64,000 bases of DNA. It comes from an uncultured Sphaerochaeta sp. Its GTDB lineage: Bacteria > Spirochaetota > Spirochaetia > Sphaerochaetales > Sphaerochaetaceae. The position numbers and the translations under genes were made by a program. Positions within the stretch are counted from its first letter, which is position 1. Each line of letters begins with the position of its first letter. The notes beneath the pieces were generated by a model that worked only from the letters and a program-made list of their open reading frames with translations, was not told where the DNA came from and made no database searches. The stretch lies in NCBI RefSeq assembly GCF_963667405.1, contig NZ_OY763408.1, positions 2,007,757 through 2,071,756 on the forward strand, written 5' to 3'. Shown piece by piece: positions 30,247-40,097 of this stretch.

Positions 30247-32247
30247 CTAGGAGAAGAGTCTGGTGCCAATTTCCTGCTCGCCCTTGGCCGTATCGAAGAC
30301 CACGACCGAGCCAAAACCGGTGCACCCCTCTGCATTGAACGTATCGGTGGGGGTGGCCCACTCTTGATGCGCTATCACCACCGTAAAGGCATTGGAACCC
30401 TTTTTGATTTCAACCGCTTCAATCCAATGGTCGGGAAACCGGATCTTCTTGAAGTTGGAGAGCACACGCACCTTGGCAATCGTGGCATGTTCAAAATGCT
30501 CGGCCTTGTTGAGGGAGATGAGGGTGAAGAGGGAAGCAAAGCCCTCTGCCTCAACCTCACTGACCAAGGTCTTGTTGTCGGAGAGCTGGTTGTAGTGCCT
30601 CGAAACCCTGGTAGGCTTGAGGAACTGGGTCACCCCGCCACTGGAAATCACCTGTACCTGCATCTCGTTTCTCGTGCTGCGGTAAAGCGTTCCCTCTTCA
30701 GTCAGTTTCACCTTGCCCTCATCATTGAAGTGAAGATAACTCTGATACCTGTGTTGCCCTACCCCAAGGAAGGCATCACACACCAGGACCAGTGATCCAG
30801 GCAGGGTCACGATGGTTCTCTTGGGAAGAATTCCTACATCCAGATATCCCTGATGACTCCCCTGCAGTGCCGTATAGGCATGCTTTTCAGCGGTACGGAA
30901 ACCCAAGGGAGCAGAGAGCTTTGAACACTCCCAGCTGTCCTTGCAGACCGTGAAGTTCTTGCGGTCAACCGTGGTCGTATTGTGGGAGGTACTGTCCTTG
31001 AACTCATACCGCTCGGATTTGGGCACATAGGTGAAGCGTCCGGCATCGACCAGCAGGTCCTCGCCGTGGGCATACAGATCAAAATGGAGCTTGTCGCTGT
31101 GCCCATGCCCCGCTCCCAGCGTCCCGCAATGGAACCGAAGGTAGAAATCCTGGTCACGAACAATGGCATTCCCGCTCTCCCTGAGAACGTTCATCTTCTT
31201 TGAACTGCGAATGCTGGGAAGTCTGTCATACTCCTCAATGGCTGAGAAGCCAAGGTCCCATGCACAGTCAAAATCGAGATGCTGGTAGCCGAAGGCCTTC
31301 AACTGCCCATCACCGAAGAGATACGCCCCCTTGGTAATGATGTCCCGTTGGTCGATACGGTCACTGTCCCCCATCGTCGGCTCGGTGCCATCGGGCTTTT
31401 GCCATGCCATGGCAGCCCGGCACATACAGTGTGTCTTCTCGGAGATGACATCGTCAAGGGGAAGGAACAAGCGCTTGCACATGAGCACCACATCCAGAAA
31501 GTCATGAGCAACCTCATTGTGGTACATCGGGGACTGCTCCCACTGCACCCCATCGTCATAGACCTGTATCTGGATCTCCAGCGCAAGGCGTCTGAGAGCC
31601 TCCTTGCGATAGATTTCACTCTGCTCACTTTTGGGCAAGGCAAGGGAAGCCAGAAAGAGCCCATGGTTCTCCAGCACCCCCCAGTTGCTCATCAGATGAT
31701 AGCTATCCCAAACCGAATACAGGAAAGCGGCATGCTCTTCAACCGAAGAGAGGAAGGTATCGATGACCTCATCGGTGAGGGAAGGACTCTCCTTGAAGTA
31801 CTGCATCGCCTTGGTCCAATACTCCATTCTCAGCCCGGCCTCGATGGAACGCCACGCCTTCTGGCAGCGCACATCGTCTCTCTTGACCCGTTTGACCCAG
31901 TCACAAAGCTGGGAAGCAAACGTCTTGGCGTATTTCTCGTCACCGGTAAGGGCGTATGCCTGTCCGAGGCAGATCCAAAACCGCATCCGGTTGAACGCAA
32001 ACACCCATTCGCTGTCATCACCGGGCTGGTGCATCCAGTCGATCTGGTTCTCAAAGACCACCGGCTCAAAGGTCCGTTCCATATCCCAGCGAAGATTGAA
32101 CAGGAACGACTGCTTGACCACATCGTCCGCAACCCTGAGAATCTTCTCAGTCTCAACCTTCTCATGCTCGCTCACATACCTCGCAACCTTCTTCGCATCA
32201 TCGAGGAAGGTGACCCGTGTCTGGAAAAAATACTCTGTCCTGGTCAT
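30247..32247 (-). CDS. Heparinase II/III-family polysaccharide lyase
   Basis: Protein of 666 aa. The N-terminal about 320 residues form an alpha/alpha toroid (NLRWDMERTFEPVVFENQIDWMHQP, WRSIEAGLRMEYW, NWGVLENHGLFLAS, QWEQSPMYHNEV). The C-terminal beta-sandwich carries the Hepar_II_III motif FHCGTLGAGHGHSDKLHFDL and DAGRFTYV with HNTTTVD. Such lyases cleave uronic-acid-containing glycans by beta-elimination. There is no signal peptide, so it would act in the cytoplasm on imported oligosaccharides. AGGAGG precedes the ATG at 32247. It follows the GH88 gene by 10 nt. Confidence 0.88.
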   Translation of the reverse strand: MTRTEYFFQTRVTFLDDAKKVARYVSEHEKVETEKILRVADDVVKQSFLFNLRWDMERTFEPVVFENQIDWMHQPGDDSEWVFAFNRMRFWICLGQAYALTGDEKYAKTFASQLCDWVKRVKRDDVRCQKAWRSIEAGLRMEYWTKAMQYFKESPSLTDEVIDTFLSSVEEHAAFLYSVWDSYHLMSNWGVLENHGLFLASLALPKSEQSEIYRKEALRRLALEIQIQVYDDGVQWEQSPMYHNEVAHDFLDVVLMCKRLFLPLDDVISEKTHCMCRAAMAWQKPDGTEPTMGDSDRIDQRDIITKGAYLFGDGQLKAFGYQHLDFDCAWDLGFSAIEEYDRLPSIRSSKKMNVLRESGNAIVRDQDFYLRFHCGTLGAGHGHSDKLHFDLYAHGEDLLVDAGRFTYVPKSERYEFKDSTSHNTTTVDRKNFTVCKDSWECSKLSAPLGFRTAEKHAYTALQGSHQGYLDVGILPKRTIVTLPGSLVLVCDAFLGVGQHRYQSYLHFNDEGKVKLTEEGTLYRSTRNEMQVQVISSGGVTQFLKPTRVSRHYNQLSDNKTLVSEVEAEGFASLFTLISLNKAEHFEHATIAKVRVLSNFKKIRFPDHWIEAVEIKKGSNAFTVVIAHQEWATPTDTFNAEGCTGFGSVVVFDTAKGEQEIGTRLFS

Positions 32248-32257
32248 GAAGTGCCTC

Positions 32258-33403
32258 CTACCAGTAGGAAAGCCAACTACCCTCAAGTCGGGTCAGTGCT
32301 TCCATGTAGAAATAATCCCCCCAAGAGACACATTCATCAACCCCCTCGGGTGTGCATGTGTTGTAAGGAGACTTCTTGGAATAGGTCCCATGAAGCACCA
32401 AGCCGTTGGAAAGCGATGCATCCTTGACCCGGTAGTTCTCGTATAAGCTCTGCATCAGACGCTTTGCTTGGGAGGTATAGTAGGCACCCTCCTCCTCTCC
32501 GAGGAACAGAGCCATCTCCAAAAAGCCGCAGGCTGCAATGGAAGCACTGGAAGAATCGCGAGGCTCGTCCCCTTCGGTGAAGATGAGATCCCAGTAAGGA
32601 ATCATATCCTCGGGCAGCCGGGAAAGGAAGTAGGATGCCGCCTTGCGGAACAACTCGATGCATTGCTGATCTTTGGTGTACCGATAGCTCAAGGCAAGCC
32701 CGTAGATGCCCCAGGCCTGGCCACGGGCCCAGGAGGAGTCTGCACGGTAGCCTTGGCAGGTTTCTCCACGCACAGGCTCCCCTGTTGCCGGATCCATGAA
32801 GAAGGTATGGAAGGTAGATCCATCGGGACGGAATGAGTACTTCAGGCAGGTTTGGGTATGCCGGAGGGCAATGGTGCGGTACATTTCATCTCCGGTTTGC
32901 TCACTTGCCCAATAGAGCAACGGAAGGTTCATCAGACAGTCGATGATGAAGCGGTAGTTCTCCTTTGCCCCCATCGGTCCCCATGCCTGGAGAAAGGATC
33001 CCTTTTCCTGAAAGCGTGTCAGAAGTTGGTCTGCCGCCATGAGGGCTGCCTTGCGGGCTCTCTCGCTGCCGCTGAGCTTGTACAAGGAAACACAGGAGGG
33101 AGTATAGAGAAACCCCATGTCATGATGATCGACTTCAATCTTTTTGGTGATGCGGGAGAGAAAGCTCTCACTCAGAATATGGGCCGCATGGAGGAATACA
33201 GGGTTTTTGGTATGTTCAAAGGCAAGACAGACCTCTCCCGGCCAGAACCCGCAGGTCCACTGATTGTTCTCACACGGTGGGTAAACGTTGTGCACCGACG
33301 AGTGGTTCTGGCACTGGTAGGTGAACGCAGGCAGGTTTCCTGCAACCTGCTTTGAAGCCTCCACAAGAGCATTGTGTACCGTATCCAAGGATATTTCCTG
33401 CAT
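32258..33403 (-). CDS. GH88 unsaturated glucuronyl hydrolase
   Basis: Protein of 381 aa. GH88 enzymes add water to the unsaturated uronic acid left by lyases and so open the disaccharide. The two conserved Asp regions are IEVDHHDMGFLYTPSC (about residue 100) and NYRFIIDCLMNLPLLYWA (about residue 160); SSWARGQAWGIYGLALSYRY and SSSASIAACGFLEM follow. No signal peptide. The start at 33403 lies 2 nt after the stop of the upstream permease gene and uses AAGGGG as ribosome site. Together with the lyase downstream it forms the catabolic part of the operon. Confidence 0.93.
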   Translation of the reverse strand: MQEISLDTVHNALVEASKQVAGNLPAFTYQCQNHSSVHNVYPPCENNQWTCGFWPGEVCLAFEHTKNPVFLHAAHILSESFLSRITKKIEVDHHDMGFLYTPSCVSLYKLSGSERARKAALMAADQLLTRFQEKGSFLQAWGPMGAKENYRFIIDCLMNLPLLYWASEQTGDEMYRTIALRHTQTCLKYSFRPDGSTFHTFFMDPATGEPVRGETCQGYRADSSWARGQAWGIYGLALSYRYTKDQQCIELFRKAASYFLSRLPEDMIPYWDLIFTEGDEPRDSSSASIAACGFLEMALFLGEEEGAYYTSQAKRLMQSLYENYRVKDASLSNGLVLHGTYSKKSPYNTCTPEGVDECVSWGDYFYMEALTRLEGSWLSYW

Positions 33404-33405
33404 AC

Positions 33406-34242
33406 TCACCCCTTCAGCCCAGCGGTTGCAACGCCCTGGACAAAGAACTTCTGCAATGAGAGGAAGACAATGACCACCGGGATCAGGGCGACGACACTTG
33501 CTGCCATGATGAGCCCATACTCGCTGGAGTACTGGCTGATGAACATCCTCAGGCCGATCTGTACCGTCTTGAGCTCCATCCTGGTGAGGTAGAGCAAGGG
33601 TCCGAGGAAGTCGTTCCACGTATTGACGAAGGTGAAGATCGTCAGGGTGGAGAGCGCAGGCTTGGAGAGAGGGAGCATAATCTGTGCCCAGATACGATAC
33701 TCACTCATGCCGTCGATGCGTGCCGCCTCACACAGCTCATCGGGAACACTCATGTAGAACTGCTTCATCAGGAAGACTCCGAAGGCGCTGAAAGCCTGCA
33801 GGAATATGATGGCGAGGTGGGTGTTGTTCAGTCCGAAGGAGCGCATCATGATGAACTGCGGCACCATGTATACCTGCCACGGCATGGCAATGGTGGCAAC
33901 ATAGCCCAAGAAGAGAAGATCCCTCCCTTTGAACTCCAACTTCGCAAAGGCATAGGCTGCGAACGAGGAAGTCAAAAGCTGCAGGAAGGTAACGATGACG
34001 GTGAGCTTTGCCGTATTCCTGATGAACGTACCCAAGGGTATCGTAGTCCAGATTTCCAGATAGTTTTCCCAGCGGGGATTGGAAGGTATCCACTCGATGG
34101 GGAAAGTGAACACGTCCTTGTCCAGCTTCAGCGACGCACTGATCATCCACACGAAGGGAAGCAGCATGGCAAGCGCGCACAGGATGAGCAGGGCATAGAG
34201 TATGGTTGCAATAGTCTTGGTATAGCGGGATTGTACTTGCAT
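33406..34242 (-). CDS. Sugar ABC transporter permease, MalG type
   Basis: Protein of 278 aa with six membrane helices and the EAA loop CEAARIDGMSEYRIWAQIMLP, the contact to the ATPase. The C terminus SLQKFFVQGVATAGLKG is typical of CUT1 permeases. GGGAGG precedes the ATG at 34242; a longer frame to 34353 overlaps the previous gene and is rejected. Confidence 0.93.
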   Translation of the reverse strand: MQVQSRYTKTIATILYALLILCALAMLLPFVWMISASLKLDKDVFTFPIEWIPSNPRWENYLEIWTTIPLGTFIRNTAKLTVIVTFLQLLTSSFAAYAFAKLEFKGRDLLFLGYVATIAMPWQVYMVPQFIMMRSFGLNNTHLAIIFLQAFSAFGVFLMKQFYMSVPDELCEAARIDGMSEYRIWAQIMLPLSKPALSTLTIFTFVNTWNDFLGPLLYLTRMELKTVQIGLRMFISQYSSEYGLIMAASVVALIPVVIVFLSLQKFFVQGVATAGLKG

Positions 34243-34253
34243 CTTCGCCTCCC

Positions 34254-35132
34254 CTACCGCAGCTTTCGCTCGCCCCTGAACTGGATCAGGGTGACGATGA
34301 GAACCAGGGCGAAGAGGACCATGGCGACAGCACTTGCCGAGCCAAGGTTCCAACTGATGAAGGCTTTGTTGTAGATATCGTAGACAAGCACCAAGGTGGC
34401 TGTTCCCGGGCCTCCTTGCGTCACCATATAGACAATGTCATACACCTTGAAACACTGGATGGTAAGCATGACCATCACAAAAAAGGTGGTGGCGGAGAGC
34501 TGGGGAACGGTGACATACCGGAAACGTTGCCAGGCATTCGTGCCGTCCAGATTGGCAGCCTCATAGAGTTCTGGGTTGATACCCTGCAAGCCTGCAAGGT
34601 AGATGATCATATAGTAGCCCATGTACTTCCAGACACTGAAGAGGATGATGGTCATCATCGCCCAATCCTTGTCTGCAGCCCAACCGGGGACATTCTCAAA
34701 ACCAAGTGAATACAGGAGCATGTTCACCGGCCCCTTGGACGGATTGAAGATCATGTTCCATACGGCGGCCACCGCTACCAGCGAGGCCACATAGGGAAAG
34801 AAGCTGACGGTACGGAAGAAGTTCCTGCCCTTGATGCCCTGATTGAGCAAAACCGCCAGCAACAGACTGGTGATCAGGGTCAACGGAACGGTACCTGCGG
34901 TATAGACAATGGTATTTCTCAGTGCTGCCTTGAACTGGTCATCATCAAGAAGATCACGGAAATTGGCAAGGCCGGCCCACTCGATGGGATTCGATCCATC
35001 CCAGTGCAAGAAGGCAAGAGCAACCGCAAAAACAATGGGAACCAGGGTAAAAATGGCAAAACCGATGAAGTTGGGTGCTATGAAACTATAGGCAACCAAC
35101 TGTTTTCTGATGTGTGCTTGCTTGGAAGACAT
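34254..35132 (-). CDS. Sugar ABC transporter permease, MalF/UgpA type
   Basis: Protein of 292 aa with six membrane helices and the EAA loop YEAANLDGTNAWQRFRYVTVP. Together with the following MalG-type permease it forms the channel of a CUT1 importer. GAGGAT lies upstream of the ATG at 35132. Between this gene and the binding-protein gene is a strong hairpin (35159-35189). Confidence 0.93.
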   Translation of the reverse strand: MSSKQAHIRKQLVAYSFIAPNFIGFAIFTLVPIVFAVALAFLHWDGSNPIEWAGLANFRDLLDDDQFKAALRNTIVYTAGTVPLTLITSLLLAVLLNQGIKGRNFFRTVSFFPYVASLVAVAAVWNMIFNPSKGPVNMLLYSLGFENVPGWAADKDWAMMTIILFSVWKYMGYYMIIYLAGLQGINPELYEAANLDGTNAWQRFRYVTVPQLSATTFFVMVMLTIQCFKVYDIVYMVTQGGPGTATLVLVYDIYNKAFISWNLGSASAVAMVLFALVLIVTLIQFRGERKLR

Positions 35133-35158
35133 GAATCCATCCTCGTTGGGGGATAAGG

Positions 35159-35189
35159 GGATACAGGAGGCAGAACGCCCCCTGTATCC
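35159..35189 (-). other. mRNA hairpin between binding-protein and permease genes
   Basis: Perfect 9-bp stem GGATACAGG/CCTGTATCC without a U run. Such hairpins protect the upstream message and let the binding protein be made in excess over the permeases. Confidence 0.6.
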
Positions 35190-35203
35190 TCATAAAAGAG
35201 AAC

Positions 35204-36490
35204 TTATTTGGCCAGGATCTTCTGGATCTGATCGTTCATCTTCACGATACCGGCGTCAACGCTGATATTGTTGGTCATGATCTCATCATGCACCTGGTTC
35301 AGGACAACCTCAATCTCACCGGCTCTCTCATGCAACGGCATCTCGAGGTAGGTCTTTGCAACCTGCAGGGCATCACGGCTGGCCTGATCGGTCGGGAATC
35401 CGGGCTTTGCAGCGATGATCTTGACAACTTCAGCCGTCTTGATGGCGGGAATGGTGCCGGTCTTTGCAATGATCTCTGCACCTTCGGGTCCGGTTACGAA
35501 CTTCACGAAGTCAAATGCTGCATCCTTCTTCTTGGAAGCATTGCTCACCCCAAGGCTGGTGATGGTTCCCAACGTTGTTCCGGCAGGGACGCCTTCAGCA
35601 TGAGGATACTTTGCCAAGCCCCAGTTCTGCACTTCGGTCTTGCCCTGCTCGATCTGGTTGATCAGGGTGGCGATGAACCAGGATCCCATGTTCATCATGG
35701 CAACACTGTTGTTGTAGAAAACACCACTGTAGTGGGTGGAAGAGGTCTTCAGGGTTGCATAATCCTGTACCACTCCGTCCTTCTGCTGGTTGAGCACCAT
35801 CTGGTAGTAGGGCTTGAGGAAGTCATACGTTCCGCCGACAATGGTGTTCTTGCCATCGAGGATACCGAAGAGCTGCACTGCAGATCTCCAGGTGTGATAG
35901 TGGGCTCCGTAGACTTTGTTGGCTCCCGTGCCGCTGGTCATCTTGCGGGCAAGGGCATCATACTCTGCAAAGGTCATGTCGTTGTCAGGATAGGCAACAC
36001 CGGCCTTATCAAAGACGTCCTTGTTGTAATAGACAATCCAGAAGTCACTGCGGAACGGAATGCCGTAGAGCTTGCTGTCCACGGAGATCTGGTCGGTGGT
36101 GCCGCCATAGAGGGAGAGGTCAACGCCCTCGCTCTTGATCTTGTCATTGAGGTTCAGCAGCAGGTTGCGCTTCACCAGATTGTTGTAGCCCGGGATGTCC
36201 TTGATGGTGACCACGTCGATGGAGGAGTCACCGCCGGAGAGCTGGGTCTGCAGCATCGTCATGAAGTCAGCGCTACCCAGGTCAAGCATCTCGATCTTGA
36301 CATTCGGGTTCTTTGCTTCGTACGCCTTGATCAAGGGTTCATAGTAGGTGGTGGAAGCAATATCCCACAAAGCCCACTTCAGGGTGGTTTCGCCCACACT
36401 TGCCTCAGCAGCAGCTTCCTTGGTTCCGTTTGCGAATACTGCGGTGAAAACCAATGAGAGTACCAAGATAATTGTCAGTACCTTTTTCAT
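35204..36490 (-). CDS. Extracellular sugar-binding protein of the CUT1 transporter
   Basis: Protein of 428 aa with an N-terminal signal (MKKVLTIILVLSLVFTAVFA) and cleavage near ANGTKEAAAE. There is no lipobox Cys, so it is a soluble periplasmic protein. Family 1 binding-protein features: KWALWDIASTTYYEPLIKAYEAK at the start, FMTMLQTQLSGGDSSIDVVTI, and AAFDFVKFVTGPEGAEIIAKTG near the end. Its place before two permeases, a GH88 and a lyase suggests uronate-containing oligosaccharides as ligand. AAGGAGG precedes the ATG. The promoter probably lies at about 36545-36575 (TTGTGC-17-TACCAT). Confidence 0.92.
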   Translation of the reverse strand: MKKVLTIILVLSLVFTAVFANGTKEAAAEASVGETTLKWALWDIASTTYYEPLIKAYEAKNPNVKIEMLDLGSADFMTMLQTQLSGGDSSIDVVTIKDIPGYNNLVKRNLLLNLNDKIKSEGVDLSLYGGTTDQISVDSKLYGIPFRSDFWIVYYNKDVFDKAGVAYPDNDMTFAEYDALARKMTSGTGANKVYGAHYHTWRSAVQLFGILDGKNTIVGGTYDFLKPYYQMVLNQQKDGVVQDYATLKTSSTHYSGVFYNNSVAMMNMGSWFIATLINQIEQGKTEVQNWGLAKYPHAEGVPAGTTLGTITSLGVSNASKKKDAAFDFVKFVTGPEGAEIIAKTGTIPAIKTAEVVKIIAAKPGFPTDQASRDALQVAKTYLEMPLHERAGEIEVVLNQVHDEIMTNNISVDAGIVKMNDQIQKILAK

Positions 36491-36736
36491 GTATCAAACC
36501 TCCTTACGGTTCATAAGACACGAAGGGGAAAACCCCTTTCTGATGGTAGGGTACGGCCCATTCTTGCACAACGCCATGCAATTGCGTGAGCAAAACATCG
36601 ACAATCTTACGCTTTGCATACCAAAGTTGTTCTTTTTTCCACAAAGTTGCCATTTCTTCCCAAAATACGGTCTCCTTTCGGTTTCTGGTTGCGAAACTGC
36701 CGACCATACGGCAATACTTTTGCCTGGGAGGAAGCA

Positions 36737-38512
36737 ATGCGCCTGAAAACCTTGAAGGGGAAGATCACCTTCATAACCGTCACCTTTACGTTGGCTCTTG
36801 CCATATTGGTTTCCAGCTTCAGTTTCTTCCTTTTCCGCTCCTTTGCCCTGGAAAGCCAGATTTCCTCCACCGAGTTCAACCTGCAATTCATCGGGGCGAA
36901 GGCGAGGGAGAATATGGTTGCCATCGACTCACTCATCCGCTGGTTCACCACCAATACCGTGGTGACGTCCTACCTTGAGCAGCAGGACAGCCAGAAGGCC
37001 CTTTCCACCTATGATCGCATCAAGGAAGAGGTGATGAACAATCTTGCCCAAAGTTATGTGAGCAGGATCATCCTCACTGACACCAAGCATACCAAGCTCA
37101 TCCATACCGGACTTTGGATGAGTGACAGCAAGCCGGTCACGGTCAGCAACCTGCAGCAAGTGCTCCCCTTCTCCTTCACCGAGAATGGAGGATGGAACCA
37201 TATAGGGGAGGATCCCTTCCTGTATATGGATGCCCAGGTGCTTCCCATCAGACGGGTCATAACCCGCTCTTCCTCTCCCGAGGTTACCGGACAACTCTAT
37301 TTGGCCATCTCTGCTGATCTTATCCTTGACCTGATCAAGGACTACCAACTCACGGAGGGGTCCCATCTCTACCTGACCATCGGGGAACACTTCTACCAAA
37401 TACAGGACAACACCTTTCATCTGATGGATAAGCCACAGTTCCTTTCCAAGGAGTATGCGACTGCGGGAGAGCAGACCACGGTGGGAACCATCAGGATCGG
37501 AGGCGAAAAGCAGTTGCTGGTAACCTGCCCCACCGGTTTTCAGGATATTTCCCTCTCCCAGACCCTGAGCCCCAACGAGGTGCGCTTCGAACGCACGCTT
37601 TACCTGACTCTTTTGGCAACCATCCTGGTTTTTGTGCTGCTCTTCGGCATCCTGCTGACCCTTCTGCTCAACCGGCTTTTCAACCGGCCCATCGCGAAAA
37701 TCCAAGAGAAAGTGAAGGCAATCGCCCACAGTGACTTCACCAGCGACCCCTCCATTGAGTGGGACGATGAACTGGGTGACATCGGCAAGGGGGTCAACGA
37801 CCTTGCAGGCAGGCTCGACACGTTGTTGGAACGACGCATATCCGACGAGAAAAAGAAACAGGAGTTGGAGTATCGCATGCTGCAAAGCCAGATCAATCCC
37901 CACTTCCTCTACAACACCCTCAACTCCATCAAATGGATGGCAACCCTGCAAAAAGCTACGGGAATCGCAGAGATGACCACCAGCCTCTCCCGCCTTATGA
38001 AAAACGTGAGCAAGGCTGACGAGCCGATCATCAGGCTTGAGGAGGAACTTGCCCTCCTCAATGACTATTTTGTCATCCAAAAGTATCGCTACGGAGGCAC
38101 ACTGGTCCTGCAGAACCTCATCGACCCATCCTTCTTCTCCCTCGGCATCCCCCGCTTCACCCTCCAGCCATTGGTCGAGAATGCCATTTTCCATGGAATA
38201 GAACCCAAGGGAGGGGCAGGAACGGTAAGTCTCGAAGCACGGGTGGAAGATGAGCGGACCATTGTGCTGACCATCACCGATGACGGTGTGGGAATGGACG
38301 AGAAGGCCATCAGCGAGATATTCGGCACTGCAGGGAGCCCAACCAAGGGCATGTTCCGGGAGATTGGCATCCGCAATGTAGCAAAACGGATTGAGTATAC
38401 CTACGGGGAGGGATACACCCTCTCCCTTGAGAGCAAGGTTGGTTCCTATACCAAGGCAATCCTCAGACTCCCCAGATTGACAAAGGAAGGCAAACCATGG
38501 CAACCAAACTGA
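36737..38512 (+). CDS. Sensor histidine kinase, YesM type
   Basis: Protein of 591 aa. Order: membrane helix (about 10-33), a long extracytoplasmic sensor region (about 34-285), a second helix (about 286-312), a HAMP linker, then His_kinase with QSQINPHFLYNTLNSIKW (phospho-His), and HATPase_c with LQPLVENAIFHGIEPKGGAG and ITDDGVGMD. YesM-type kinases sense sugars, often through binding proteins. GGAGG lies 6 nt before the ATG at 36737. It is divergent from the binding-protein gene and overlaps the regulator gene by 16 nt. Confidence 0.92.
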   Translation: MRLKTLKGKITFITVTFTLALAILVSSFSFFLFRSFALESQISSTEFNLQFIGAKARENMVAIDSLIRWFTTNTVVTSYLEQQDSQKALSTYDRIKEEVMNNLAQSYVSRIILTDTKHTKLIHTGLWMSDSKPVTVSNLQQVLPFSFTENGGWNHIGEDPFLYMDAQVLPIRRVITRSSSPEVTGQLYLAISADLILDLIKDYQLTEGSHLYLTIGEHFYQIQDNTFHLMDKPQFLSKEYATAGEQTTVGTIRIGGEKQLLVTCPTGFQDISLSQTLSPNEVRFERTLYLTLLATILVFVLLFGILLTLLLNRLFNRPIAKIQEKVKAIAHSDFTSDPSIEWDDELGDIGKGVNDLAGRLDTLLERRISDEKKKQELEYRMLQSQINPHFLYNTLNSIKWMATLQKATGIAEMTTSLSRLMKNVSKADEPIIRLEEELALLNDYFVIQKYRYGGTLVLQNLIDPSFFSLGIPRFTLQPLVENAIFHGIEPKGGAGTVSLEARVEDERTIVLTITDDGVGMDEKAISEIFGTAGSPTKGMFREIGIRNVAKRIEYTYGEGYTLSLESKVGSYTKAILRLPRLTKEGKPWQPN

Positions 38513-40095
38513 TCATTGCCGATGACGAACCGTTGGTGCTGGTGGGCCTGCAATCGATGCTGGACTGGGGCAAGCTCGATATAGAGATTGTTGCCGTGGT
38601 CCGCAATGGGAAGATGCTTGAGGAAGCCATCGAGCAACATGTTCCCGACCTTGTGATCACCGACATCAAGATGCCCTTAAAAACCGGTCTGGAAGTCCAG
38701 AAGGAGTGCTCCGAAAAATACGGCAGGCTTCCTCTCTTCATCCTTCTTACCAGTTACGAGGAGTTCAGCTTCGTAAAGGAAGCTCTCAGCTACCAAGCTG
38801 TCGACTATTTGGTCAAGCTGGAGTTGACTGAAGAGAAACTGCAGGCTTCGGTATCGAAAGCCCTGAAGCTACTTGCACAGCTCAAAGGCTCGGAGGAGAA
38901 CCATTTCCCCTTGCTTGAACGCAGTGCCATGCAAGGCTTTCGGGACAAATTCTTTGTCCGCCTCTTCAACGGCCTGATCGACTCACGCCAAGCCTTTGAG
39001 AAACAGAAGCGGGAGTTGCAACTCTCTCTGCATGAGCCGTGGCATGTGGTCTGTTATGTGGAGATCAAGACGGAGCAAGAGAGAGCGGAGGTGAACCTCT
39101 ACAACAGCACCCTGGGTATGCTCAACCAAACCCTTTCACGCTACCTCACCTGCTATTTCACCAGTCTCGACCTTCATCATCTGGCCATCACCTTTTGTCT
39201 GACCAACGAGCAGCACGCACACTATCGCACCATCATCCGCCAAGTCCTGGAGAAGACCCTGCAAGTCATCTACAACTACTTCTCAGTCAACCTGGTCTGT
39301 TCAGTCGGCCTTGCAGTGCAGGACCCATTCTTTCTGCACACGTCCTTCCTCTCCGCCCGGCAACTGATTACCTCCCAGCCGGGGAATCAGGCAATTCTCT
39401 TTGCACAGCAATGGGAAGAGGGTGAGGACACCTTCTCCCTTGACCCTTACCGAAGCCGCCTCACCCGCTCGTTCGAGGAACTCGATGCCCAGCAACTGGC
39501 CTTGGTCATGGAAGATGTGGCGGCAGGGATGGAGCGACAAAATCTACTTCCCCTGCAAGCGATCGAAGTTGCGAGCAGCATTCTGTATATGGCCATCAGC
39601 TTGCTGCCGGACGGCCAGCATCTGGTGGAACAAGCGTTCGACGACCAGAATGGAGGCTACCGGCTGATTTACACCAGCACATCCACTGCCGCGGCCAGTG
39701 CATGGCTGAGAAACCTGGCCCAAGGGCTGGGTGAGCAGTTGCAGTCACGAAAGACCGACTATCGGGCAAAGGTGGTTGCGAACGTTCAGCAGTACATCAA
39801 GGAAAATGTGAAGCGGAAGCTCAACCTTGGCGAGGTTGCCATGCTGTTCGGCTTCAGCCAAAACTATCTGAGCAGTCTTTTTTCCCGGTACAGCGGTTGC
39901 AGCTTTGTGGAGTACACAACCCAAGTGAAGGTTGCAGCAGCGAAGGAAATGATGGCCAAGGGTGATTACAAGATGTATGAGATCGCCGATACGCTCGGCT
40001 TTGAGAGTTCTTTCTACTTCAGCAAGGTATTCAAGAAAGTTGAGGGAGTCTCCCCCCGCCAGTACCTGCAGCACCTCGAACGAAAACGGAGTTGA
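38497..40095 (+). CDS. AraC-type response regulator, YesN type
   Basis: Protein of 532 aa. The receiver domain (1-120) has the acidic pocket IADDEP, the phospho-acceptor Asp in LVITDIKMP and the conserved Lys in LVKLEL. A long linker is followed by an AraC HTH domain in the last 100 residues: KLNLGEVAMLFGFSQNYLSS and YKMYEIADTLGFESSFYFSK. It is the partner of the kinase just upstream and the likely activator of both divergent transcription units of the locus. Confidence 0.93.
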   Translation: MATKLIIADDEPLVLVGLQSMLDWGKLDIEIVAVVRNGKMLEEAIEQHVPDLVITDIKMPLKTGLEVQKECSEKYGRLPLFILLTSYEEFSFVKEALSYQAVDYLVKLELTEEKLQASVSKALKLLAQLKGSEENHFPLLERSAMQGFRDKFFVRLFNGLIDSRQAFEKQKRELQLSLHEPWHVVCYVEIKTEQERAEVNLYNSTLGMLNQTLSRYLTCYFTSLDLHHLAITFCLTNEQHAHYRTIIRQVLEKTLQVIYNYFSVNLVCSVGLAVQDPFFLHTSFLSARQLITSQPGNQAILFAQQWEEGEDTFSLDPYRSRLTRSFEELDAQQLALVMEDVAAGMERQNLLPLQAIEVASSILYMAISLLPDGQHLVEQAFDDQNGGYRLIYTSTSTAAASAWLRNLAQGLGEQLQSRKTDYRAKVVANVQQYIKENVKRKLNLGEVAMLFGFSQNYLSSLFSRYSGCSFVEYTTQVKVAAAKEMMAKGDYKMYEIADTLGFESSFYFSKVFKKVEGVSPRQYLQHLERKRS

Positions 40096-40097
40096 GC

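Noticed and set aside
35288..36457. 389-aa plus-strand frame opposite the sugar-binding protein
   Set aside because: Long antisense frame caused by codon bias; no ribosome site and no domain.
36929..38503. 524-aa minus-strand frame opposite the histidine kinase
   Set aside because: Antisense to a gene with complete kinase motifs.
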